Positions 1 through 9,271 of a stretch of DNA of 64,000 nucleotides are shown piece after piece. Numbering within the stretch: position 1 is the first letter of the stretch; every line of letters begins with the position of its first letter. The translations under genes and the position numbers were made by a program. Origin of the DNA: Colwellia demingiae (GTDB lineage Bacteria > Pseudomonadota > Gammaproteobacteria > Enterobacterales > Alteromonadaceae); contig NZ_VOLT01000005.1 in assembly GCF_007954275.1 (NCBI RefSeq), forward strand, positions 372,001 through 436,000, read 5' to 3'. The notes beneath the pieces are model-generated. The model did no database searches. It saw only the letters and a list, made by a program, of their open reading frames with translations, and had not been told where the DNA came from.

Positions 1-1
1 T

Positions 2-823
2 CACTTAATACTTATTGATGCTCTAAATTTAATCCGTCGTGTGTACGCAGTGCAAGAGCGTCCTTTTATCCAAATAAAACAGGATCACGACGATGAGCTA
101 TCTGCTAGTACCTTAAAACAAGTACTATTTAACACGCAAAATACCTGTGTAAACGCTTTAATAAAAATTATCGACCAACATCAGCCGACGCACGCATTGG
201 CAGTATTTGATAGTCAAGAGCCCTGCTGGCGGTATCAGTTATTTGAGGGCTATAAAAAAGGCAGAAAAAAAATGCCTGATCATCTTGCAAACAAATTAAT
301 CGATATTCAAGATGCTTTTATGGAGCAAGGTGTTGATTCATTGACATCCGATGAAGATGAAGCTGATGACCTTATTGCTACTTTAGCGGTAAAGATGGCA
401 CTTCACGGTCAAAAAGTTACTATTATTTCTACTGATAAAGGTTTCCTACCTTTACTTAGCCCTAACATACATATTTATGACTACTTTAATCGTCGTTATT
501 TGGATGAAGAACATGTTCAAAGTAAGTTTAGTGTTAAGACTTCTCAATTGATAGATTTTTGGACGCTGACTGGCGACAATACCAATAAAATTGAAGGTGT
601 TAGTGGCATTGGTCAAGTTAATGCGGCAAAGTTACTCAACCAATATGGTTCATTGAAAGCAATACTTGAAGCCTCTGATTTAAAAGACTCACTTGCAGAG
701 AAGTTAGCACAAAGCCTCGAACAGATGGATTTGGCAAGAAAGCTACTAACCTTGAAACAAGATATTCCTTTAGGCTTTAATTTAAAAGATATCCGCTTAA
801 CAACCTCTTCATCTGCCTCCTAA
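2..823 (+). CDS. xni: Flap endonuclease Xni (ExoIX-like), 5'-partial
   Basis: Structure-specific 5' nuclease of the polymerase-I 5'-3' exonuclease family, acting on flap DNA. The reading frame is open to the left edge and reads LIDALNLIRRVYAVQ before the first internal start-like codon (GTG at 41). This matches the N-terminus of E. coli Xni (VDALNLIRR), so the true start lies just outside the window. Family signatures visible are PTHALAVFD, the acidic cluster EDEADDLIATLA, STDKGFLPLL and the helix-hairpin-helix segment GVSGIGQVNAAKLL. In E. coli xni lies near rlmM-ygdD-gcvA, as here. The C-terminus ends at a normal length for the family. Confidence 0.93.
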   Translation, partial: HLILIDALNLIRRVYAVQERPFIQIKQDHDDELSASTLKQVLFNTQNTCVNALIKIIDQHQPTHALAVFDSQEPCWRYQLFEGYKKGRKKMPDHLANKLIDIQDAFMEQGVDSLTSDEDEADDLIATLAVKMALHGQKVTIISTDKGFLPLLSPNIHIYDYFNRRYLDEEHVQSKFSVKTSQLIDFWTLTGDNTNKIEGVSGIGQVNAAKLLNQYGSLKAILEASDLKDSLAEKLAQSLEQMDLARKLLTLKQDIPLGFNLKDIRLTTSSSAS

Positions 824-889
824 ATTAATGGTAATATAACGCTAACTAATGATGATAAAAGCTAATAATAGAAAGAAAGATAAATAACT

Positions 890-1321
890 ATGAATAAAAA
901 AATAATCGGTCGAATCTTACTTGCCCTGGCGGTTTATGGCATTTTTGTTGCCCTTGTTATGACTTTTTATGATGACAGCCCTGATCAGATGAAATGGAAA
1001 GACAGGGAAGCGTATAATCGTCAATTCATTGCAAAAGTCACGTTAGACAACTTTACTTTTGAGCAAGCATTAACTCAATTAGGAAGCCCTGACATCACTG
1101 AAGCGAGAATGATTGATGAAGTAAACTACCAAGTTATGTTTTATCGTACTCAGCACGTAAAATCAGATGGTATCACTACGCAAGATGAATGCACCTTTCT
1201 ACTATTTGTTAATGGAGCACTTAAAGAAGTTGGCCTAGGGAATAATTACCCTGAGCAATGGGGAATAGTTAAAAACCATGTAAGTGTAAAGGTAAGTAAA
1301 AATCGACCAATTATAGACTAA
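890..1321 (+). CDS. DUF3192 family protein
   Basis: Protein of 143 aa with one N-terminal hydrophobic segment (residues about 7-27), which is either an uncleaved signal anchor or a signal peptide. The rest is a small soluble domain facing the periplasm. The segments FEQALTQLGSPDITEA, a Tyr-Arg-Thr-Gln strand, a DEC(T) motif and FVNGALKEVGLG resemble DUF3192, a family related to the SmpA/OmlA (BamE-like) fold. That family has no established function. The gene sits 66 bp downstream of xni and could share its transcript. Assignment is from memory of the family pattern. Confidence 0.75.
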   Translation: MNKKIIGRILLALAVYGIFVALVMTFYDDSPDQMKWKDREAYNRQFIAKVTLDNFTFEQALTQLGSPDITEARMIDEVNYQVMFYRTQHVKSDGITTQDECTFLLFVNGALKEVGLGNNYPEQWGIVKNHVSVKVSKNRPIID

Positions 1322-1520
1322 AGTCAGATTGCCACTAGTTACGTAACCCTCTACTATCATTTGTTAAGTTACTAGGCCGTTAAAACAGCAAGTCTTTGTC
1401 GGTATCAGTAAAAGCTTTCAAGCTCGCTTACATAGCATTTCCATGATATAAAATGCCCTAATAAAAGTACTGAGCTGACCTTTAAATATATCAGCTATGC
1501 ATTACGCAATTAATTAAATG

Positions 1521-1556
1521 TATGTTGTCGCTTATTACAAATTAAGAGACGACATA
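1521..1556 (+). promoter_or_regulatory. Near-perfect hairpin in idh leader
   Basis: Bases 1521-1534 and 1543-1556 can pair over 13 of 14 positions (counting one G-U) around an 8-nt loop, 34 bp before the idh start. No T tract follows, so it does not look like an intrinsic terminator. It may be an mRNA structure in the leader or a dyad protein-binding site. No function can be assigned from sequence alone. Confidence 0.4.
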
Positions 1557-1589
1557 TAACCCCCGAAGTATTATGACAAGGTGAACTTA

Positions 1590-2597
1590 ATGACTAAACA
1601 AACCATCACGGTAATTCCTGGCGACGGTATCGGTCCAAGCATTATAGATGCTACGATTAAAATATTAGATAAAGCAGGCTGTGGTTTTGATTACGAATTC
1701 GCAGATGCGGGTTTAACCGCCTTAGAAAAGCATGGTGAATTAGTACCAGAAGAAACTATCAACCTTATCGAAAAAAATAAAATAACTTTAAAGGGGCCAT
1801 TAACGACTCCTGTAGGTGAAGGTTTTACTTCAATTAACGTCACCTTACGTAAGCAATTTAAATTATACGCAAACCTTCGTCCTGTATTATCATTTAAGGG
1901 CACAAAGGCACGTTATGAAAATATTGATATTCTAACTGTCCGTGAAAATACTCAAGGCATGTATTCAGGTGCTGGCCAAGTTACTTCTGAAGACGGTACT
2001 GAAGCACAGGCAATGAGTATTGTCACTCGTGAAGGCGCTGAAAAAATATTAACCTTTGCTTACGAGACTGCCATCAAAGAAGGACGTAAAAAAATAACAG
2101 CTGTTCATAAAGCTAATATTCTAAAGTCGACTTCAGGTTTATTTTTAAAAGTTGCTCGTGAAGTTGCTCTACGTTACCCAGAAATCGAATCTACAGAAAT
2201 GATTGTAGATAACTGCTGTATGCAATTGGTTATGAATCCAGAACAGTTTGATGTCATCGTAACAACGAACTTGTTCGGTGATATTTTGTCTGACTTATGT
2301 GCTGGTTTAGTTGGCGGACTTGGTATGGCGCCAGGTGCTAACATTGGTGAAGACTGTGCCATTTTTGAAGCTGTACACGGCAGTGCACCAGATATTGCAG
2401 GTAAAAACTTAGCAAACCCAACATCAGTTATACTTGCAGCAATTCAGATGCTTGAATATTTAGATATGGGTGATAAAGCAGAAAAAATTAGAGCGGCTAT
2501 TACTGATGTTATCGCAACAGGTGATAGAACTACTGGTGATTTAGGTGGAACTCATGGTACTACTGATTTTACTGAAGCAGTACTTGAGAGACTTTAA
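1590..2597 (+). CDS. Isocitrate dehydrogenase, NAD-type
   Basis: Decarboxylates isocitrate to 2-oxoglutarate in the TCA cycle; about 335 aa, the short form related to mitochondrial IDH. Seen in order: IPGDGIGP near the N-terminus, LRKQFKLYANLRP and RENTQGMYSG substrate-site segments, NLFGDILSDL with the metal-binding aspartates, and HGSAPDIAGKNLANP. Asp-Ile after HGSAP stands where NADP enzymes such as E. coli Icd have Lys-Tyr, which argues for NAD specificity. An upstream in-frame GTG at 1581 exists, but AAGGTG at 1578-1583 is well placed as ribosome binding site for ATG 1590, so that start is chosen. The gene is followed by a strong terminator and is convergent with rlmM. Confidence 0.92.
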   Translation: MTKQTITVIPGDGIGPSIIDATIKILDKAGCGFDYEFADAGLTALEKHGELVPEETINLIEKNKITLKGPLTTPVGEGFTSINVTLRKQFKLYANLRPVLSFKGTKARYENIDILTVRENTQGMYSGAGQVTSEDGTEAQAMSIVTREGAEKILTFAYETAIKEGRKKITAVHKANILKSTSGLFLKVAREVALRYPEIESTEMIVDNCCMQLVMNPEQFDVIVTTNLFGDILSDLCAGLVGGLGMAPGANIGEDCAIFEAVHGSAPDIAGKNLANPTSVILAAIQMLEYLDMGDKAEKIRAAITDVIATGDRTTGDLGGTHGTTDFTEAVLERL

Positions 2598-2624
2598 GTA
2601 GCCCTTTATTAATAGAATGATTTA

Positions 2625-2664
2625 AAAAAGGCCCTCAAGTTTATTAAAACTTGAGGGCCTTTTT
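2625..2664. terminator. Bidirectional intrinsic terminator idh / rlmM
   Basis: A 16-bp perfect stem (2625-2640 with 2649-2664) with an 8-nt loop. The stem core is GGCCCTCAAGT and it is flanked by A5 on the left and T5 on the right, so it can work in both directions. It lies between the convergent idh and rlmM genes. Confidence 0.93.
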
Positions 2665-2714
2665 ATTTGAATCCAATTTATATCAATGTGATAGATAAAT
2701 CACATATTCATTAA

Positions 2715-3821
2715 CTACTCTTTAGTACTTAATGGCGCTGGAGAAAGTAAACGTGCGTGTACAGTAACTTCTTCACGGTCATAATAAAGATGTTTTGCAT
2801 AAAGCTCATATCTCAAATTATGCAAAGCGAATGCATCTTTCATCGCCTGTAAATCGTTGGTAACTTGTTGGAAACGACCTTTCATTGGCAGTTTTAAGTT
2901 AAATATAGCTTCTTTACAGTAGCCATGTAATAACCATTCACTCATCAGCTTAGCCACTCGCTGAGGCTTTTCAATCATATCACAGACTAACCAATGAACA
3001 TTTTTCTTCAATGGTATGTATTTAAAGCCATCCATCATCTTATGCTTTACTTGCCCCGTTTCCATTAAGGATTCAGCCATAGGACCGTTGTCTATTGCTG
3101 TTACCATCATGCCACGGCGTACTAATTGATAAGTCCAACCGCCAGGTGCTGAGCCTAAATCAACGGCATTCATACCTGATGTTAATCGTTCATCCCATTC
3201 ATCTCGAGGAATAAAATGTAAAAAGGCTTCATCAAGCTTTAAAGTAGAGCGACTTGGTGATGCACTAGGAAATTTTAATCTAGGGATGCCCATAACATGT
3301 GGAGAGCTATTACGTGCTAATGAGAAGCCTAAAATAACTTCTTGTCCGCTTAGAAATAACGCATGTAAAATTGCGCCTTCAGGATCATCGGCAGAATTGT
3401 TACCCTTCTGAGTAAGCACCTTATTTTTACGTAACGCTTGACGCAAAGGTACCGACAATTTTCGACAAAACTTACTTAACGATTTACCATCGTTATCATC
3501 AGCCATTTCCATACGTAAATCACTGTATTGCCAGTCATTACCTAATACTTCAGTAATAGCTTCAACACGATTGTAATCTGGAAGATCTATTTTATCAGTT
3601 ACCGTAACAAACCACTGACGAGCGAAAATAAGTCGCTTAAGCGGCAACTTATTCATTAATGCTTCGCCATGTGCACTTTCATGTAAATGAAAAAACACTA
3701 ATCCTTGGTTTTTCTTCAGCTCTAAATAGCCATACATTTCATTCCAAGCAGCTTTTTCTTGGATTTCTGCGCCACACTCTTTTTCAAAGCCTGGTCGACA
3801 AAATAATACAATGGAGGTCAT
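2715..3821 (-). CDS. rlmM: 23S rRNA 2'-O-ribose C2498 methyltransferase RlmM
   Basis: SAM-dependent enzyme that methylates the 2'-OH of C2498 in 23S rRNA. It is 368 aa, against 366 in E. coli. Visible family signatures are LFCRPGFEKECGAEI at the N-terminus (THUMP-like region), FARQWFV, MGIPRLKFPSASPSRSTLKL, the SAM-binding motif VDLGSAPGGWTYQL at about residue 220, and FNLKLPMKGRF with the catalytic lysine region. The next gene leftwards is convergent and separated by a terminator; the DUF423 gene lies upstream, the same order as E. coli gcvA-ygdD-rlmM. Confidence 0.96.
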   Translation of the reverse strand: MTSIVLFCRPGFEKECGAEIQEKAAWNEMYGYLELKKNQGLVFFHLHESAHGEALMNKLPLKRLIFARQWFVTVTDKIDLPDYNRVEAITEVLGNDWQYSDLRMEMADDNDGKSLSKFCRKLSVPLRQALRKNKVLTQKGNNSADDPEGAILHALFLSGQEVILGFSLARNSSPHVMGIPRLKFPSASPSRSTLKLDEAFLHFIPRDEWDERLTSGMNAVDLGSAPGGWTYQLVRRGMMVTAIDNGPMAESLMETGQVKHKMMDGFKYIPLKKNVHWLVCDMIEKPQRVAKLMSEWLLHGYCKEAIFNLKLPMKGRFQQVTNDLQAMKDAFALHNLRYELYAKHLYYDREEVTVHARLLSPAPLSTKE

Positions 3822-3903
3822 ATGTTGTTTTTACCTTCTATATCTAACATTCACCTTTATTTAAGGTTGAGCGTAAGAGTATTAACACGACAACAAAGTG
3901 TCG

Positions 3904-4332
3904 TTAAAAATTATTTTTACCTTCTAGCGCTAACAATAGCCAAGCGAGCGCAAAAGAAATGCCACCAAAAGGTGTTAACTTCCCGATAACGGCAAGTTCA
4001 AAAAAAGACTTAATATATATTGTGCCGCAAAAGCATAAAAGACCTACGACAAAGGCAAAACTTGCAGCAAGTAATACCTTAGAAGGCTTAGTTGTTTTCA
4101 ACCAAACCAATGTAGCGAATAGCGCAAGAGTATGAATAAATTGATATTGTAGCGCTGTTGCTAAACTAGATTGCACTTTTATAGGCAATGTTTGACCACC
4201 GTGTGCTAGCCAAGCGCCGAATAGTACAGAAAAACAGCCACTGATACCAACAATAATCATCAAGCATTTAAGTAAAATAGCCGTACTATTTAATTTTATA
4301 TCCTGCTGCTGGTTTATATTAGTAGAATTCAT
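3904..4332 (-). CDS. DUF423 inner-membrane protein (YgdD-like)
   Basis: Small membrane protein of 142 aa with four hydrophobic segments (about residues 20-45, 65-85, 88-110 and 118-138). The motif FGAWLAHG and the Gln-Tyr-Gln-Phe-Ile-His-Thr stretch are characteristic of DUF423. No biochemical role is established for the family. It is placed between rlmM and the hydrolase/gcvA pair, which matches enterobacterial synteny. Confidence 0.88.
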   Translation of the reverse strand: MNSTNINQQQDIKLNSTAILLKCLMIIVGISGCFSVLFGAWLAHGGQTLPIKVQSSLATALQYQFIHTLALFATLVWLKTTKPSKVLLAASFAFVVGLLCFCGTIYIKSFFELAVIGKLTPFGGISFALAWLLLALEGKNNF

Positions 4333-4359
4333 ATCTTTTTCTCATGTTTGGCTTTGTTG

Positions 4360-5070
4360 TTAACTGCTAACAGTTAACTGTTCAATAAACGTCACAATTT
4401 CTTCAACAGCACGTTGCATGTGTGCCTGATGAGTAAAACCTGATTTAACCCTCGGTTTTAAACTGTGGTCACCGTCTTCTAGAAATACACATTGGCAGTG
4501 CTCAGCTAGCTGATAACTGACAATCTCAGCTTTATTACCTAAAGTATCACGGTCACCTTGTACAATTAACACTGGTTTATTGGCATCAACCAAAGGTTCA
4601 AGGCGTAGTTTTTCTGGTTTTTTAGTTGGGTGAAACGGATAACCTATACAAAAAACACCTGATATTTGATTAAGTAAACTACTTTTTAATAGATCAGAAT
4701 CTGCCACTAAGCTTGCCGCAACGCGTGACCCCATAGACTTACCACCAATAAACAGGGGTAACTGATGGTTTAATTGTTTTTCAACTACGTATTCAATCAC
4801 GGCTTCATAACAAAGCAGCAACTTAGGCATTCTATCAGGGGGATATTTTTTACCGGTAATTTCCCTTTTATCCATAAAAGGGAAATTAAAACGTAATACA
4901 TTAATGCCCAAGTTATTAAGTAACCGGGATGTTTCATTCATGAATTCATGCGACATATTAGCACCTGCACCATGGGCAAATATAACGAGTGCTTTAGCAT
5001 CTTTGACAGTGTTCAAGAGTATATTGATCTCGTTACCATCTTCGCTAGCAATTATTTCTTGGTGATTCAT
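4360..5070 (-). CDS. Alpha/beta hydrolase, KANL3/Tex30-like
   Basis: Cytoplasmic alpha/beta-hydrolase of 236 aa. Seen: FAHGAGANMSHEFM (oxyanion-hole region), nucleophile elbow GGKSMGSRVAA with Ser at about residue 117, FIGYPFHP-type strand (CIGYPFHPTKKP), VQGDRDTLG with the probable catalytic Asp, and GDHSLKP with the probable catalytic His. The pattern fits the dienelactone-hydrolase-related KANL3/Tex30 group; the substrate is unknown. Its ATG overlaps the gcvA stop by one base (TAATG), so the two are probably translationally coupled. The overlap is sequence evidence; the coupling is inference. Confidence 0.85.
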   Translation of the reverse strand: MNHQEIIASEDGNEINILLNTVKDAKALVIFAHGAGANMSHEFMNETSRLLNNLGINVLRFNFPFMDKREITGKKYPPDRMPKLLLCYEAVIEYVVEKQLNHQLPLFIGGKSMGSRVAASLVADSDLLKSSLLNQISGVFCIGYPFHPTKKPEKLRLEPLVDANKPVLIVQGDRDTLGNKAEIVSYQLAEHCQCVFLEDGDHSLKPRVKSGFTHQAHMQRAVEEIVTFIEQLTVSS

Positions 5071-6002
5071 TAACTTATTTGTCCATCAGTAATTTGTGCT
5101 TGCTCTGCTTCGACCATATCCAACATCCACTCTCTAAAAGCAGTAATTTTACCAATATCTTTTTGATTTTCACGACAGACGATGAAATAGGCGTTCTTAC
5201 TCACTAAAACATCGTTAAAAGGGCAAACTAAGCGTCCAGAGTCAATATCAGGCTTAGCTAATACACTGTAAGCCAACGCAATGCCTTGTCCGTGTAGCGC
5301 CGCTTGTAAAACCATAGCAGAGTGACTAAAAATAGGTCCGTGATTTACGTTAGCCCCCTTAACACCCACTTGCTTAAACCAGCGTTTCCAATCTCTACGT
5401 GAAGTATCATGTAATAAGGTATGCTCAGACAAATCCTCTAATGTTAAAAGAGGTGGTTTGCCATTAGCAGCATTCTCTTGCACTAATAATGGAGAACAAA
5501 CCGGAATTAGATATTCGGTATGCAATTTATCTGCATGAATATTTGGCCAACGACCTCGACCATAATAAATAGCGATATCGACATCTTCAGTTAGTGAGTT
5601 CTCCGGTTGATCAACCGCTTTGATCCTAACATCAATATCCTGATGCAATGAATTAAAAGCCGTTAACCTAGGGACTAACCATTGAATAGCAAAACTTGCT
5701 TGCGAGCTAACCGTTATTGCTCCTTTAGCACCACGCGCCAATAGTCGCTCAGTGGCTTCATGCAAAGAAGTAAAAATATCTTTAATATCCAAATAATACG
5801 ATTGACCTTCCTCTGTCAGTAGTAAGGCACGGTTTTTTCGCATAAACAATTTAATGCCTAAATGATCTTCTAGAGATTTAATTTGATGACTTATTGCAGC
5901 CTGCGTTACAAAAAGCTCTTCTGCTGCTCGCGTAAAGCTGAGCTGCCTTGCCGATGCGTCAAATGCCCGCAAAGCGTTTAATGGTGGGAGTCTGCTAGCC
6001 AA
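5070..6002 (-). CDS. gcvA: LysR-type regulator GcvA
   Basis: LysR-family DNA-binding regulator. In E. coli GcvA controls the glycine cleavage operon gcvTHP. The N-terminal winged helix-turn-helix (RLPPLNALRAFDASARQ, then FTRAAEELFVTQAAISHQIKS) is almost identical to E. coli GcvA, and the effector domain keeps IYYGRGRWP, HTLLHDTSRRDW and AALHGQGIALA. The start is TTG at 6002, with AGGGTG just upstream; the resulting MASRLPPLN aligns with the E. coli start. No gcvTHP genes are in the window, so the target is inferred from family knowledge. Confidence 0.92.
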   Translation of the reverse strand: MASRLPPLNALRAFDASARQLSFTRAAEELFVTQAAISHQIKSLEDHLGIKLFMRKNRALLLTEEGQSYYLDIKDIFTSLHEATERLLARGAKGAITVSSQASFAIQWLVPRLTAFNSLHQDIDVRIKAVDQPENSLTEDVDIAIYYGRGRWPNIHADKLHTEYLIPVCSPLLVQENAANGKPPLLTLEDLSEHTLLHDTSRRDWKRWFKQVGVKGANVNHGPIFSHSAMVLQAALHGQGIALAYSVLAKPDIDSGRLVCPFNDVLVSKNAYFIVCRENQKDIGKITAFREWMLDMVEAEQAQITDGQIS

Positions 6003-6322
6003 AATTCACCCTGGATTGTTCAATAAAATTTAAATTATGTCGTTAAAAACTGCATAAAAACCTATAAATAGAGCATAACAATTATTCATTAGTTTTTCTA
6101 ATGAATAACATTAATTAAAGTCATTTTTATTTTTTTACCAACTTGCGTATTATTCACGCCGTAGATGAAGGACATCATCTCAACGTTTTATGAAACTCAG
6201 GTATAGCGTGTGCTCCCAACCATACGCTTTATTTTTGAAGAATAAAACCAGTCCGAGAAAAGGTCCTAATAAATCTATAGGGTATTACAAACTTATTATT
6301 AGGTCATACATAGGACAAACTC
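6003..6322. other. Intergenic, divergent gcvA / small secreted protein
   Basis: This 320-bp region has no credible gene. It should hold the promoters of gcvA (leftward) and of the small secreted protein (rightward). It contains an 8-bp inverted repeat CCTAATAA (6265-6272) / TTATTAGG (6296-6303) close to the plus-strand gene, probably in its leader. A short GATGA/TCATC dyad lies near 6166-6180. Confidence 0.5.
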
Positions 6323-6610
6323 ATGAAAAAAAGCATTAAAAAAACTAATTTACTTGTCGCATTATTCGCCACTACTTTATTAAGTGCTGCAGCTACAGCT
6401 GCTGTACCAAAATCAGCACTTGTTAAAGCTGAGCCAGTGAACCGAACTCAACTTACTACTGCTGCACATAAAAGCCTAAAGGTTTCTTTAGCACCAGCAA
6501 AAATTATATTTACACAACAATCGTCTGACTCAGGCTTTGCTAAACAAAAGCAAACGGCTAATCAAAACAAGTCTATTACGATAACTAACGCAAGTTTAAT
6601 TGCTGAATAA
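6323..6610 (+). CDS. Small secreted protein of unknown function
   Basis: Protein of 95 aa that I do not recognise. It begins with a clear Sec signal peptide: lysine-rich n-region (MKKSIKKTN), hydrophobic core LLVALFATTLLSAAAT, and likely cleavage after Ala-Thr-Ala-Ala. The remaining roughly 65 residues are Lys/Gln/Ser/Thr-rich, without cysteines or a recognisable domain, and probably periplasmic or secreted and largely unstructured. AGGA 8 nt before the ATG supports the start. A strong terminator lies about 145 bp downstream, so it is likely monocistronic. Confidence 0.7.
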   Translation: MKKSIKKTNLLVALFATTLLSAAATAAVPKSALVKAEPVNRTQLTTAAHKSLKVSLAPAKIIFTQQSSDSGFAKQKQTANQNKSITITNASLIAE

Positions 6611-6754
6611 TTAAAGTGAACTACACTGTGTAAAGTAATACTAACCACGGTGGTTATCACGCTTCATGTCGGTTCATTTTAACCAGCATGTTACCATATT
6701 TCAAAATGCTCGCACATTTACTGAAGTAAGATCTTAACTATAAAGATCGACAAT

Positions 6755-6783
6755 AAAAAAGGTGTCCTAGGACACCTTTTTTT
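6755..6783. terminator. Bidirectional intrinsic terminator
   Basis: Perfect palindrome GGTGTCCTAGGACACC (6761-6776 and its flanks) with A6 before and T7 after. It can terminate the small secreted protein gene on the plus strand and the kdsA operon on the minus strand. Confidence 0.9.
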
Positions 6784-6860
6784 ATTTGTTTAAATTATGA
6801 CGAACGTCTTTACTTAGTTAATTTAAGTAAAGAATATGAGCTCGCTACATGCCTAAATTG

Positions 6861-7712
<852 letters not shown>

Positions 7713-7925
7713 CTAAAAAAGTATTCTTAAACAAGTACCGTAATTCAACTATCAGGTATGTGCTAAAAGTAGCCTCATGTAATGCTTCAGCTTTAAGCTG
7801 TATAAATCAATTTAAAGGAAAAAGTACGAAGTTGACACTTATCAAGTAGAAAAGTATCAATGAGTACTTTTGACGCCTAAATATCTTCATACAACGACAA
7901 GGTGATGTTTTACTAACTAACGAGC

Positions 7926-9191
7926 TTAACTACCTATGATACGTAATAATTGTCCACATATCCAAGCCATGTAAGTACCTAGGGCATAACCTAGTACCGC
8001 AAGTAAAACACCAACGGGTGCTAATGATGGATGAAATGCTGAGGCAATTACTGGTGCAGAAGCTGCGCCACCTATATTCGCTTTACTACCTACCGCTAAG
8101 TAAAAGATTGGTGCTTTGATAAACTTACCAACAGCAAAGAGTAGAATAACGTGTATTGCCATCCAAATTAAGCCGATAACTACATATTTTGGTGCTTCAG
8201 CTATTTGCGTAATATCCATGTGCAAACCAATGGTTGCAACAAGAATATATAAGAAGCTGCTACCCACTTTAGAGGCGCCTACCGATTCAAGTCGTCTGAC
8301 TTTGGTAAAGGATAAAGTCAAGCCAATAGAAGTTACTAAGACAATAATCCAAAATAACTTGCTGTGTAAACTGAATTTTTTCAGTTCAGGAAAGTTTTGT
8401 TGGAAAAATGGTACTAACAAATCTGCAGCAAAATGAGCAACACCAGCCGCACCAAAAGCGATGGCAATAATCAGCATGAAGTCTTTTAATTCAGGCGTGC
8501 GTCTATGCTCTTTGTCAAAAGCTTCAACATCAGCAATTAATTTATCGATTCCCGAGGTGTCTGCACCACTTTTAGCATCAATAGCTTTATGGTTTGCAGC
8601 AATATAAAGTAATACGGCCATCCAGAGGTTAGCTACAACAATATCTACCGTGACCATAATAGTAAATATCTTACCATCCGCTTCAAATATTTCTTTCATC
8701 GCCAGCATATTAGCACCACCGCCAATCCAACTACCAGCAAGCGCTGCCATACCACGCCAAACAGCTTCAGGACCTGTAACTCCGATAAGCTCTGGCCAAA
8801 TAGCAGAAACAATTAACAAAGCAATTGGCCCACCAATGACGACACCCACAGTGCCTGTTAAAAACATAATAATTGCTTTGCTACCAAGCCCTGCAATGGC
8901 TTTAATATCAATGCTCAGTGTTAACAGTACTAAACAAGCGGGTAGAAGAAAATACTTCGCTACTTCATCAACTTGGCTAACTTCAGCACTCACTATGCCA
9001 AAGGTATTTAAAAAAGAAGGTAGTAAATAGCACATTAATAACGCTGGTACATATTTATAAAATTTTTGACAGGCGGAATTTTTACTCGTAGAGGTATAAA
9101 AAACCAAACCTAAGATAAGCGCCAAAAGCCCTAAGACTACCGCATCATTTGTAATGAGTGGCGCATTCGCCACAATATTTTCTTGCATCAT
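7926..9191 (-). CDS. DUF819 family integral membrane protein
   Basis: Membrane protein of 421 aa with about 10-11 hydrophobic helices and a short charged cytoplasmic-like loop near residues 205-235 (DAKSGADTSG, then ELKDFM). Repeated glycine-rich motifs GSWIGGGANMLAM and SKANIGGAASAPVIA are typical of DUF819 (YjcL-like), a family that resembles transporters with inverted repeats. The substrate is not known. AAGG precedes two adjacent ATGs. It lies between sirB1 and kdsA, where E. coli has no such gene; the 219 bp to kdsA show no separate feature. Confidence 0.85.
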   Translation of the reverse strand: MMQENIVANAPLITNDAVVLGLLALILGLVFYTSTSKNSACQKFYKYVPALLMCYLLPSFLNTFGIVSAEVSQVDEVAKYFLLPACLVLLTLSIDIKAIAGLGSKAIIMFLTGTVGVVIGGPIALLIVSAIWPELIGVTGPEAVWRGMAALAGSWIGGGANMLAMKEIFEADGKIFTIMVTVDIVVANLWMAVLLYIAANHKAIDAKSGADTSGIDKLIADVEAFDKEHRRTPELKDFMLIIAIAFGAAGVAHFAADLLVPFFQQNFPELKKFSLHSKLFWIIVLVTSIGLTLSFTKVRRLESVGASKVGSSFLYILVATIGLHMDITQIAEAPKYVVIGLIWMAIHVILLFAVGKFIKAPIFYLAVGSKANIGGAASAPVIASAFHPSLAPVGVLLAVLGYALGTYMAWICGQLLRIIGS

Positions 9192-9214
9192 TTTGCCTTT
9201 TATCTTTATTTATA

Positions 9215-9239
9215 TTTTTGTTTTTGTTTTTGTTTTTTG
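9215..9239. repeat. TTTTTG hexamer tract
   Basis: Three exact TTTTTG units plus one TTTTTTG unit lie 24-48 bp upstream of the DUF819 start codon. On the coding strand this is an A-rich leader (AAAAAC repeats), which may act as an unstructured enhancer of translation or may vary in length. The function is inference. Confidence 0.5.
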
Positions 9240-9271
9240 TTCTTATTTTTATTCTTGATAAAGTAAAAATT

